Shown here one piece after another: positions 1-5,520 of a DNA stretch of 5,520 nucleotides; the first letter of the stretch is position 1, and each line of letters starts with the position of its first letter. The DNA is from Flavobacterium sp. GTDB taxonomy: Bacteria; Bacteroidota; Bacteroidia; Flavobacteriales; Flavobacteriaceae. The stretch lies in NCBI GenBank assembly GCA_030150335.1, contig JASLGC010000058.1:1-5520 (forward strand), written 5' to 3'. The translations under genes were made by a program, and so were the position numbers. The notes below the pieces were generated by a model. That model was not told where the DNA came from, made no database searches, and was given only the letters and a program-made list of their open reading frames with translations.

Positions 1-553
1 CGAGAAAGAAACCGATTTTCAATTGTTCTTATTAGATAGTGTCGATATTGACAAAATTATCATTAAATATTTTCAAAATAAAATTGATAAGGCTTTTTTA
101 TACCATCCAAATGAAAAACAAATCTTAAAAAAGATAAAAGAGAAGATTCCTGTGCAAAAAGCAGGAGGTGGATTGGTATATAATTCAAAAGGAGAGATTC
201 TTTTTATTCTTCGTAGTGGTAAATGGGATTTGCCAAAAGGAGGAATCGAAAAGAATGAAGAGATGGAGGAAACTGCTATTCGCGAAGTAGAAGAGGAGAC
301 AGGAGTAAACGGATTAGAGATAGTTCGTAAACTACCTAAGACTTATCATATCTTTAAACGAAATGGAAAGTACAAGTTGAAAATAACAACTTGGTATGAA
401 ATGAAAACTGATTTTGAAGGAACTCCAGTAGGACAATTAGAAGAGGGAATTGAAAAAGCAGTTTGGTTAAACAAAGAGCAGATAAGAGAAGCAATGAATA
501 ATTCGTATGAGAATATTAAATTATTGATTGAGGAAGCAGGAGTATTGGATTAA
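1..553 (+). CDS. NUDIX hydrolase, 5' end cut off by the window
   Basis: The protein hydrolyses a nucleoside diphosphate linked to another group, as NUDIX enzymes do; the substrate cannot be told from sequence. Seen directly: a complete Nudix box at nt 239-307 fitting Gx5Ex7REUxEExGU, with the REVEEETGV core, preceded by WDLPKGG, a lead-in common in the Ap4A and diphosphoinositol-phosphate hydrolase branch. About 45 residues precede the NUDIX fold, so the family member has an N-terminal extension. The first available start, TTG at 23, is probably not the real one: the frame is open from base 2 and reads EKETDFQ directly before it, which resembles the upstream part of flavobacterial homologues. 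The true start therefore lies left of the window. The gene ends in TAA at 551-553 and converges on coaD. Family assignment is firm; substrate is unknown. Confidence 0.92.
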   Translation, partial: EKETDFQLFLLDSVDIDKIIIKYFQNKIDKAFLYHPNEKQILKKIKEKIPVQKAGGGLVYNSKGEILFILRSGKWDLPKGGIEKNEEMEETAIREVEEETGVNGLEIVRKLPKTYHIFKRNGKYKLKITTWYEMKTDFEGTPVGQLEEGIEKAVWLNKEQIREAMNNSYENIKLLIEEAGVLD

Positions 554-576
554 AACAAGCAGATAATGATTCTTTG

Positions 577-606
577 TGTATAGTAAGAATTAATTCTTTT
601 TATACA
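577..606. repeat. Imperfect 30-base palindrome between convergent genes
   Basis: The 14-base core AAGAATTAATTCTT (585-598) is a perfect palindrome. It is flanked by TGTATA (577-582) and TATACA (601-606), also complementary, with only the 583-584/599-600 step imperfect (one G-T wobble and one T-T mismatch). As RNA it would fold into a hairpin, but no clean T-run follows on either strand, so it is a poor stand-alone terminator. It sits after the NUDIX stop and just ahead of the strong terminator. It could be an operator-like DNA dyad, an mRNA 3'-end stabilising hairpin, or chance symmetry in AT-rich DNA. Confidence 0.45.
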
Positions 607-621
607 GAATATTAAAAATAG

Positions 622-652
622 AAAAAGCCGTTCAAAGTTGAACGGCTTTTTT
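622..652. terminator. Bidirectional Rho-independent terminator, NUDIX gene and coaD
   Basis: The arm AAAAAGCCGTTC (622-633) pairs perfectly with GAACGGCTTTTT (640-651), leaving the six-base loop AAAGTT. A T-run (647-652) follows on the plus strand and the A-run (622-626) gives a U-run on the minus strand. The element can therefore stop transcripts from both converging genes. It lies about 70 bases after the NUDIX stop and 5 bases beyond the coaD stop. Confidence 0.9.
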
Positions 653-657
653 ATTAT

Positions 658-1110
658 TTAAAATTTCACTGGTTCTGGAACTAATTTAGAATAGTCTCCT
701 TTATTTCTAATAACGTCTCGTACAATACTTGAACTGATAAAAGAAGTGCTTGCCGCAGTAAGCAAAAAGACAGTTTCTATTTTAGAAAGAAAACGATTTG
801 TATGTGCAATCGCTTTTTCAAATTCAAAATCAGCAGGGTTTCTAAGTCCTCTTAATATGAATTGAGCATTAACTTCAAAACAATAATCTGTTGTTAGCCC
901 TTCATATGTAGTTACTCTTATTTTTGGTTCATCTTTGAAAGTTTCTTCAATAAAGCGTTTTCTTTCTTCCAAAGAAAACATATACTTTTTATCAGAGTTA
1001 ACTCCTATAGCAACGATGATTTCATCAAATAAAGGCAATGCTCTTTTAATAATATCATAGTGGCCATTTGTAATTGGGTCAAATGAACCAGGAAATACTG
1101 CTCTTCTCAT
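658..1110 (-). CDS. coaD: Phosphopantetheine adenylyltransferase (CoaD)
   Basis: CoaD transfers AMP from ATP to 4'-phosphopantetheine, giving dephospho-CoA, the penultimate step of coenzyme A synthesis in the cytoplasm. Seen directly in the 150-residue product: PGSFDPITNGH near the N-terminus, containing the nucleotidyltransferase (T/H)xGH signature as T14-N-G-H17; RGLRNPADFEFE (87-98), the conserved substrate-binding segment; and ISSSIVRDV (125-133), the second nucleotide-binding signature. Length is close to that usual for bacterial CoaD (about 160). The ATG start gives the expected MRRAVFPGSFDP opening. It is the second gene of a ddl-coaD unit, 9 bases after the ddl stop and in the same frame, with no Shine-Dalgarno-like site, so it is probably co-transcribed and perhaps translationally coupled. 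Transcription ends at the 622-652 hairpin. Confidence 0.97.
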   Translation of the reverse strand: MRRAVFPGSFDPITNGHYDIIKRALPLFDEIIVAIGVNSDKKYMFSLEERKRFIEETFKDEPKIRVTTYEGLTTDYCFEVNAQFILRGLRNPADFEFEKAIAHTNRFLSKIETVFLLTAASTSFISSSIVRDVIRNKGDYSKLVPEPVKF

Positions 1111-1119
1111 AGTTAATAA

Positions 1120-2100
1120 TTAATGTGCCTTTTGCAAAGCTAAAACAATTGCGTTGCCAAACAAATCAGATAAAGAGATATTCGCTTGTTTCGCTTGTTG
1201 TGGCAAGATACTTTCGTTTGTAAGTCCTGGAACTGTATTCATTTCTAATAAGAAAGGAACACCATCCACAATGATAAACTCACTACGAGAGAAACCTTCC
1301 ATTTTTAATATTTTATAAATACGAGAAGCAATATCTTCAACTTTAGCTTTTGTAGCTTCATCTATTCTTGCAGGAGTAATCTCTTGAGATTTTCCCAAGT
1401 ATTTAGCCTCATAGTCAAAGAAATCATTTTCAGAAACAATTTCAGTGATAGGAAGTACAATTATCTCACCTTGGTAATTAATCACACCCACAGAAACCTC
1501 TGTACCATTTAAGAAGCTTTCAATGATAATTTCATTGTCTTCTTTGTAAGCAGTTTCAATAGCTTGCAATAATTCTTCAGTGTTCTTAGCTTTAGAAATA
1601 CCAAAACTTGAACCAGAGCGATTAGGTTTTACAAAACAAGGTAACCCAACTCTTTGGATGATTGTTTCTGTATCAATGACATCTCCTTCATTTAAATAAT
1701 AAGAAATCGCTGTTTTAATACCATAAGGCTTAACTACCGACAGCATATCTCTTTTATTCATAGTCAATGCCGCTTGGTAGTAGTCGCAAGAAGTGTGAGG
1801 CATTCCAATTAAATTAAAATACGCTTGCATTAAACCATCTTCACCAGGAGTACCGTGAATTGCGTTGAAAACAACATCGAAAGTTATTTTTGTTCCGTTG
1901 TATTGAACAGAGAAATCATTCTTGTCAATTGGGAACTCAGCGTTATTCTCATCTACATAAACCCATTTGTCTTTCAAAATGTGAATTGCATAAGGAATGT
2001 ATTTATTTCTATCTAAATTATCAAAGACAACTTTTCCACTTGCTAATGAGATTTTATATTCACTTGAATACCCTCCCATAATAATAGCTACATGCTTCAT
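1120..2100 (-). CDS. ddl: D-alanine--D-alanine ligase (Ddl)
   Basis: Ddl is an ATP-grasp enzyme that joins two D-alanines in the cytoplasm; the dipeptide ends the peptidoglycan stem peptide. The 326-residue product is full length. Seen: GGYSSEYKIS with E14 (matching E. coli DdlB Glu15), HGTPGEDG (82-89), ATP loop KPNRSGSSFG (158-167) with S164 matching Ser150, E201 matching Glu187, and the omega-loop FDYEAKY (228-234). K233 and Y234 match Lys215 and Tyr216, so this is the Tyr type associated with D-Ala-D-Ala rather than D-Ala-D-lactate synthesis. EMNTVPGLT (286-294) carries metal ligands E286 and N288, and S297 follows. Residue equivalences were aligned by eye. An in-frame TAA at 2107-2109 lies just upstream of the start, and the MKHVAIIMGG opening fits the family. 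The gene leads coaD and is divergent from the PASTA gene. Confidence 0.97.
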   Translation of the reverse strand: MKHVAIIMGGYSSEYKISLASGKVVFDNLDRNKYIPYAIHILKDKWVYVDENNAEFPIDKNDFSVQYNGTKITFDVVFNAIHGTPGEDGLMQAYFNLIGMPHTSCDYYQAALTMNKRDMLSVVKPYGIKTAISYYLNEGDVIDTETIIQRVGLPCFVKPNRSGSSFGISKAKNTEELLQAIETAYKEDNEIIIESFLNGTEVSVGVINYQGEIIVLPITEIVSENDFFDYEAKYLGKSQEITPARIDEATKAKVEDIASRIYKILKMEGFSRSEFIIVDGVPFLLEMNTVPGLTNESILPQQAKQANISLSDLFGNAIVLALQKAH

Positions 2101-2154
2101 TTTTAATTAATTTTAATTCCCAAAAGAGAAAATTATACGGTACTTAGGTTAAAA

Positions 2155-2182
2155 CAAATTTATAACAAAACATAGAAACAAA
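2155..2182 (-). promoter_or_regulatory. Probable Bacteroidota-type promoter for ddl-coaD
   Basis: On the minus strand, TAAATTTG (complement of 2162-2155) matches the Bacteroidota -7 consensus TAnnTTTG exactly. A TTTG (complement of 2182-2179) lies 16 bases upstream of it, one base shorter than the usual 17-23 spacing to the -33 element. Initiation would fall near 2148, giving a leader of about 50 bases. The leader ends in an A-rich stretch with the repeated unit AATTAAAA (2101-2118) just before the ATG. The match is by eye, and such sites arise often in AT-rich DNA. Confidence 0.5.
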
Positions 2183-2199
2183 AAATGTTTTCGATTTTA

Positions 2200-2207
2200 T
2201 ATCTTTG
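2200..2207 (+). promoter_or_regulatory. Probable -7 element for the PASTA-rluD unit
   Basis: TATCTTTG fits TAnnTTTG exactly, the -7 box read by the Bacteroidota primary sigma factor. It lies 16 bases before the ATG at 2224, so the mRNA leader would be only about 10 bases, a common arrangement in this phylum. No convincing TTG -33 box is visible at 17-23 bases upstream. The bases between box and start are A-rich (AAAATAAATAGAT) with no Shine-Dalgarno site. Confidence 0.5.
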
Positions 2208-2223
2208 CTCAAAATAAATAGAT

Positions 2224-2817
2224 ATGAAATTATTTGGTTTTTTAAAAAGCAAGGCTTTTTTTATTTCTCTAATTGCTGCTTTAGTGATTCTTGTAGCAGG
2301 AGTATTTTTAGTGCTTAAATGGCTGGAGAAAACTACAAATCACGGACAGTTAATAGAGGTACCATCAATTGTGAAATTAGATACAGACCAAGCAATACAA
2401 GTTTTAGAGAAAAACAATTTGCGAATGGTAGTATTAGATACTTTAGAGTACGACAAGAACTTCCCACCTTTAACTATTCTTGAGCAAGACCCTGCTGCTA
2501 ATACAGATGTAAAAGTTAACAGAAAGATATATGTGAAGATTAATGCTGCAGGTTATGGTAAAGTAGCTATACCAAAATTTGAAAATACAACTTACAGACA
2601 AGTTTTAGCGACTATTAGGTCTTTAGGATTAAAAGAGGGAACAATTTCTTATGAGTTTTCTGAATATAAAGATGTGTTTTTGAAAATAACTCAAAATGGG
2701 AAAGAGTTAAAAGAAGGAGATAAGGTGTTGAAAAACTCTCGTATTGATTTCGTTTTAGGAGACGGAAGAAAGCCATCTTCACAAGAAGAATTAGATGTAG
2801 CACCAGCAATAGATTAA
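2224..2817 (+). CDS. Membrane-anchored protein with two PASTA domains
   Basis: PASTA domains bind peptidoglycan fragments or beta-lactam-like ligands in Ser/Thr kinases and some penicillin-binding proteins. Here they stand alone. The 197-residue product has a basic N-terminus (three Lys in ten residues), one hydrophobic segment at about residues 12-32, then two PASTA-like units at about 44-108 and 112-180. The first has a VPSIV opening and closes with the typical pattern of a Pro-containing turn and two beta-strands (EQDPAANTDVKVNRKIYVKI). The second opens with VAIPKF and is more divergent. A short polar tail follows. By the positive-inside rule the PASTA part should be periplasmic. No kinase or transpeptidase domain is present. 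The ATG is the only sensible start, since TAA lies in frame at 2215-2217. It is first in a unit with rluD and divergent from ddl, which makes a cell-wall role plausible but unproven. Confidence 0.88.
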   Translation: MKLFGFLKSKAFFISLIAALVILVAGVFLVLKWLEKTTNHGQLIEVPSIVKLDTDQAIQVLEKNNLRMVVLDTLEYDKNFPPLTILEQDPAANTDVKVNRKIYVKINAAGYGKVAIPKFENTTYRQVLATIRSLGLKEGTISYEFSEYKDVFLKITQNGKELKEGDKVLKNSRIDFVLGDGRKPSSQEELDVAPAID

Positions 2818-2838
2818 GTAAAGATTTAAGAAAGATAT

Positions 2839-3891
2839 ATGCAAGAAGATAATATTGAAACGTTCGATGATTTAGATGGAGAATTATATGAACACCATAG
2901 ATTTGAAGCAGGCAAAGGACAAGCACCTCTTAGAGTAGATAAGTTCTTAATGAACTTAGTAGAAAATGCTACAAGAAATAAAATCCAACAAGCTGCTGCA
3001 AATGGGAACATATTTGTGAATGACGTACCAGTAAAATCTAATCACAAAGTAAAGTCATTAGATGTAGTACGTGTGTTGATGAAACAGCCTCCGTTTGAAA
3101 ATATCATTATACCTGAAGATATCCCATTGAACATTGTTTATGAAGATGATGCAGTATTAGTGATTAATAAACCAGCAGGACTTGTAGTTCACCCAGGACA
3201 TGGTAATTACACAGGGACATTGGTAAATGCATTGGCATACCATTTTGATAACTTGCCTTTAAACAGTAGCGAGCGTCCAGGTTTAGTCCACCGTATTGAT
3301 AAAGATACAACAGGACTATTAGTAGTTGCAAAAACGGAATGGGCAATGACAGAGTTGCAAAAGCAGTTTGCAGAAAAAACTACTGAACGTGAGTATATCG
3401 CAATCGTTTGGGGTAACGTAGAAGAAGATGAAGGAGTAATCGAAAGCTACATTGGTCGTCACGTAAAAGACAGAATGCAGATGGCAGCTTTTGATGATGA
3501 AAGCATGGGGAAATGGGCGGTAACACATTATAAAGTTATTGAACGCTTAGGTTATGTTACTTTGGTTTCTTGTCGATTAGAAACTGGACGTACTCACCAA
3601 ATCCGTGTACACATGAAGTCAATCGGGCATACATTATTCAACGATGAGCGTTACGGAGGTAACCTTATTTTGAAAGGAACAACTTTTACAAAGTACAAAC
3701 AATTTGTAGATAACTGTTTCAATGTATTGCCAAGACAAGCACTACATGCAAGAACATTAGGTTTCGAACATCCTATTACAAAAGAGTTCATGAGATTTGA
3801 AACTGAAATACCAGAAGATATGCAAGAGTGTATCGATAAATGGAAAACGTATGCACAAGCATCCAACCTTGGTAATAAAGTAGAGTTATAA
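2839..3891 (+). CDS. rluD: RluD-type large-subunit rRNA pseudouridine synthase
   Basis: Enzymes of this RluA/RluD family convert uridine to pseudouridine in structured RNA; RluD itself acts on 23S rRNA helix 69. The 350-residue product shows an acidic N-terminal tail (1-28), an S4 RNA-binding domain from about 30 to 82 (LRVDKFLMN..., ending in a VxVLMK strand), then the catalytic domain. The catalytic Asp is D154 in HRIDKDTTGL (151-160). RLETGRTHQIRVH (246-258) and LHARTLGFEHP (302-312) are the other family motifs. TAA in frame at 2827-2829 fixes ATG 2839 as the first possible start; a purine-rich AAGAAAG lies just before it. It follows the PASTA gene by 21 bases with no terminator between, so they are probably one transcript. 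The exact target (RluD rather than RluC or RluA) is inferred from the S4 domain and overall likeness. Confidence 0.93.
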   Translation: MQEDNIETFDDLDGELYEHHRFEAGKGQAPLRVDKFLMNLVENATRNKIQQAAANGNIFVNDVPVKSNHKVKSLDVVRVLMKQPPFENIIIPEDIPLNIVYEDDAVLVINKPAGLVVHPGHGNYTGTLVNALAYHFDNLPLNSSERPGLVHRIDKDTTGLLVVAKTEWAMTELQKQFAEKTTEREYIAIVWGNVEEDEGVIESYIGRHVKDRMQMAAFDDESMGKWAVTHYKVIERLGYVTLVSCRLETGRTHQIRVHMKSIGHTLFNDERYGGNLILKGTTFTKYKQFVDNCFNVLPRQALHARTLGFEHPITKEFMRFETEIPEDMQECIDKWKTYAQASNLGNKVEL

Positions 3892-3893
3892 TC

Positions 3894-3927
3894 AAAAGGA
3901 ATCAACATTAGTTGGTTCCTTTTTTTT
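3894..3927 (+). terminator. Rho-independent terminator after rluD
   Basis: AAAAGGAATCAAC (3894-3906) pairs with GTTGGTTCCTTTT (3911-3923) through 13 pairs including one G-T wobble, leaving the four-base loop ATTA. Eight T residues (3920-3927) close the element. It starts two bases after the rluD stop and should end the PASTA-rluD transcript. The A-run on the left arm is only four bases, so activity on the minus strand would be weak. Confidence 0.9.
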
Positions 3928-4037
3928 GTTTAATATCAAATGACTACTAAATGTTATTTTTAAATAAATAGTATATCTACACAATCTTCTTTTAATATCA
4001 TCTAATTGAATGACACATCATTTTTACATTTTTAAGA

Positions 4038-4068
4038 ATACTTCTTCGACGACTAATAGAAGAAGTAT
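4038..4068. repeat. Perfect inverted repeat, 10-base arms
   Basis: ATACTTCTTC (4038-4047) and GAAGAAGTAT (4059-4068) are exact reverse complements separated by GACGACTAATA. No T-run follows on either strand, so it is not a classical terminator. It lies about 100 bases before tilS and 110 bases after the rluD terminator. It could be a DNA operator or, if transcribed, a leader hairpin; the sequence does not decide. Confidence 0.55.
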
Positions 4069-4140
4069 AATTGTATCTTAAAATATTCCCTTTTCTTGTA
4101 AAAACACATCCATTTCATTTCTCTTTTCGAATATATTTAT

Positions 4141-4148
4141 TTACTTTG
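4141..4148 (+). promoter_or_regulatory. Weak -7-like element before tilS
   Basis: TTACTTTG differs from TAnnTTTG at one position and lies 16 bases before the tilS ATG, the same distance as the exact site before the PASTA gene. No TTG is found at the expected -33 distance. Since a terminator precedes the gap, tilS needs its own promoter, and this is the best candidate by position, but the match is imperfect. Confidence 0.3.
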
Positions 4149-4164
4149 GTGACTTTAGATTAAA

Positions 4165-5481
4165 ATGTTAGGTCAACTTAAAGAACATATTGAAAGTAAT
4201 TTTCAAGAATTATTAGAAAAACCACTGTTACTTGCCGTTAGTGGTGGGGTAGATAGTGTGGTTTTGGTACACCTTTGTCATCAATTAAAACTAAATGTTG
4301 CTATTGCACATTGCAATTTTCATTTGCGAAAACAAGATAGTATTGATGACCAAGCTTTCGTAGAACAGCTGGGAAAACAATTAGATATCCCTGTTTTTGT
4401 TGCTGAGTTTCAAACAGAGCAATATGCACAGGAAAACAAGATATCTATTCAAATTGCAGCACGTGAGCTGAGGTATGATTGGTTTAAGTCATTAATATCT
4501 GAAGGGAATTACAAGTATTTGTTGACAGCACATCACTTAGATGATTCAATGGAAACATTTTTAATCAACTTGTCAAGAGGTACAGGAATAGAAGGGTTAT
4601 TGGGAATCCCTGCTAAGAACGACTATATCAGAAGACCATTGTTACCTTTTACAAGAGAACAAATTGCTGCTTATGCAGAGGAAAATAACATTACTTGGCG
4701 AGAAGATTACACCAATGCACAAACAAAGTATTTGCGTAATAAGATTCGCAAGAATATTCTACCGTTGTTAAAAGAAACAAATGACCAATTTGCATCTTCT
4801 TTTCAAAAAACAGTAGATTATTTACAGCAAACTTTCATGTTAAGTGAAGACGCCAGTAGATTATATTTTGACAAATTAGTTAAAAAAGAAGGTAATCAAT
4901 TGATTATTGATATTTTAGCACTAAAAGAATTATCTTCGCCTATAGCTTATTTATATCGTTGGTTACAGCCTTATGGTTTTACAGCGTGGAATGACATCGA
5001 AGATTTATTAGACGCTATTTCTGGTAAGATGGTTTATTCTGCTTCACATCTATTATTAAAAAATAGAGAGCAGCTTATTTTACAGAGTTTAGCAGACAAA
5101 GAAGAGAATAAAGAACAAATATATTTTTTAGAGCAAAAACAAACATTAACCGAACCCGTAAAGATTAGTATAACACCTTATGATGAAATAGAATTAAAAG
5201 CCGACAACAATACTATCTATGTCGATGGGGATTCTCTACAGTTTCCCTTATCTATCAGAAAGTATAAAGCCGGTGATAAGTTTATACCCTTTGGAATGAA
5301 GGGAAGCAAGAAGGTCAGTAAATTCTTTAAAGACGAGAAATTTAGTCTTATTGATAAAGAAAATACTTGGCTTTTATGTTCAGAAGATAAAATTGTATGG
5401 ATTATTGGAAGTCGAATGGATGAACGATTTAAGATAAAAAATACAACTACAAACATTTTTAAAATTCAAGTTATTTTATGA
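4165..5481 (+). CDS. tilS: tRNA(Ile)-lysidine synthetase (TilS)
   Basis: TilS uses ATP and lysine to change C34 of the CAU-anticodon tRNA-Ile to lysidine, so it reads AUA and is charged with isoleucine; the enzyme is cytoplasmic and usually essential. The 438-residue product is complete. Seen: the PP-loop SGGVDS (26-31) that binds ATP, AHCNFHLR (48-55), AHHLDDSMET (122-131) and RNKIRKNILP (191-200), all typical of the N-terminal catalytic domain. A central helical region follows, then the C-terminal TilS domain from about 356, with the conserved stretch RKYKAGDKFIPFGMKGSKK (365-383) and KFFKD just after it. TAG in frame at 4156-4158 makes ATG 4165 the first usable start. It is preceded by its own intergenic region and overlaps the next gene by four bases (ATGA), so the two are probably co-transcribed and translationally coupled. 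Confidence 0.97.
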   Translation: MLGQLKEHIESNFQELLEKPLLLAVSGGVDSVVLVHLCHQLKLNVAIAHCNFHLRKQDSIDDQAFVEQLGKQLDIPVFVAEFQTEQYAQENKISIQIAARELRYDWFKSLISEGNYKYLLTAHHLDDSMETFLINLSRGTGIEGLLGIPAKNDYIRRPLLPFTREQIAAYAEENNITWREDYTNAQTKYLRNKIRKNILPLLKETNDQFASSFQKTVDYLQQTFMLSEDASRLYFDKLVKKEGNQLIIDILALKELSSPIAYLYRWLQPYGFTAWNDIEDLLDAISGKMVYSASHLLLKNREQLILQSLADKEENKEQIYFLEQKQTLTEPVKISITPYDEIELKADNNTIYVDGDSLQFPLSIRKYKAGDKFIPFGMKGSKKVSKFFKDEKFSLIDKENTWLLCSEDKIVWIIGSRMDERFKIKNTTTNIFKIQVIL

Positions 5482-5520
5482 GAAAATTAGCTTATTTGCT
5501 ACTTTTTTTAGTGTCATTTG
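5478..5520 (+). CDS. Start of an exported or membrane protein, cut by the window end
   Basis: An ATG at 5478-5480 overlaps the tilS TGA in the arrangement ATGA. Fourteen codons are visible, reading MRKLAYLLLFLVSF: a basic start followed at once by an unbroken hydrophobic run, as in the n- and h-regions of a signal peptide or a first membrane segment. The tight overlap supports real translation and a shared transcript with tilS. From memory of flavobacterial gene order, a DsbD-like thiol-disulfide protein can follow tilS, but nothing visible here shows that identity, so no function is assigned. Confidence 0.65.
   Translation, partial: MRKLAYLLLFLVSF

Larger units (their letters stand above)
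3928..4164. other. Non-coding gap between rluD and tilS
   Basis: This very AT-rich stretch contains no convincing gene. The ATG-led frames on the plus strand are tiny (7 codons from 3944, 23 codons from 4010), lack start signals and resemble nothing I recognise. It holds the inverted repeat at 4038-4068 and, at its right end, a weak promoter-like site for tilS. No tRNA cloverleaf or riboswitch is recognisable by eye. Confidence 0.6.

Noticed and set aside
228..230. Possibility that Ddl is a D-Ala-D-lactate (vancomycin-resistance type) ligase because of Phe-Phe before DYEAKY (Ddl residues 227-228)
   Set aside because: The specificity residue matching E. coli Tyr216 is the Tyr that ends EAKY (residue 234), which is present; the neighbouring Phe is not the deciding position. 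Coordinates given here are protein residues of Ddl.
1890..2081. 63-codon plus-strand frame inside ddl
   Set aside because: It lies wholly within the well-supported ddl gene on the other strand, and its product has no family likeness.
2615..3011. Two overlapping minus-strand frames across the PASTA-rluD junction
   Set aside because: Both are antisense shadows of two clear plus-strand genes, with low-complexity products and no start context.
3164..3908. Three minus-strand frames of 60-85 codons opposite rluD
   Set aside because: They are antisense to a gene with all catalytic motifs intact, and one of them runs into the terminator hairpin.
4010..4081. 23-codon ATG-led frame in the rluD-tilS gap
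   Set aside because: It has no start signal, no recognisable features, and part of it is the inverted repeat itself; such frames are expected by chance.
5217..5456. 79-codon minus-strand frame opposite the end of tilS
   Set aside because: It is antisense to the conserved TilS C-terminal domain, and its product is not recognisable.
1..5520. Mobile element, defence system, CRISPR array, tRNA or rRNA
   Set aside because: No transposase, integrase, repeat-spacer pattern, target-site duplication or RNA-gene motif was found on reading both strands; all large frames are core housekeeping genes.

Overview
The window is an AT-rich stretch of a chromosome from the phylum Bacteroidota, most likely family Flavobacteriaceae. 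This rests on protein wording (RluD, Ddl, TilS and the NUDIX protein read like flavobacterial homologues), A-rich rather than AGGAGG-type translation starts, and sites matching the Bacteroidota -7 element TAnnTTTG upstream of ddl and of the PASTA gene. Genus cannot be fixed from the sequence alone.

Layout: (1) 1-553, plus strand: 3' part of a NUDIX hydrolase whose start lies left of the window. (2) 554-657: convergent intergenic region with a long imperfect palindrome (577-606) and a strong bidirectional hairpin terminator (622-652). (3) 2100 down to 658, minus strand: two-gene unit ddl (D-Ala-D-Ala ligase) then coaD (phosphopantetheine adenylyltransferase), 9 bases apart and in the same frame. 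(4) 2101-2223: divergent promoter region. (5) 2224-3891, plus strand: a membrane-anchored two-PASTA-domain protein followed 21 bases later by an RluD-type 23S rRNA pseudouridine synthase, closed by a hairpin terminator (3894-3927). (6) 3928-4164: non-coding stretch with a perfect 10-base-arm inverted repeat. (7) 4165-5481, plus strand: tilS (tRNA-Ile lysidine synthetase). It overlaps by four bases the start of a further gene (5478 to the window end) that begins like an exported protein.

The genes serve core functions: D-Ala-D-Ala for peptidoglycan (Ddl), a probable envelope PASTA protein that may sense or bind cell wall, coenzyme A synthesis (CoaD), rRNA modification (RluD), tRNA decoding of AUA (TilS) and nucleotide or phospho-metabolite clean-up (NUDIX). 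Pairing of a PASTA protein with ddl across a shared promoter region is the most suggestive functional link.

I see no mobile element, CRISPR array, defence system, tRNA or rRNA, and no clear sign of a new biological system. The points worth a second look are small: three dyad-symmetric intergenic elements, the kinase-less PASTA protein, and the ddl/coaD frame arrangement.
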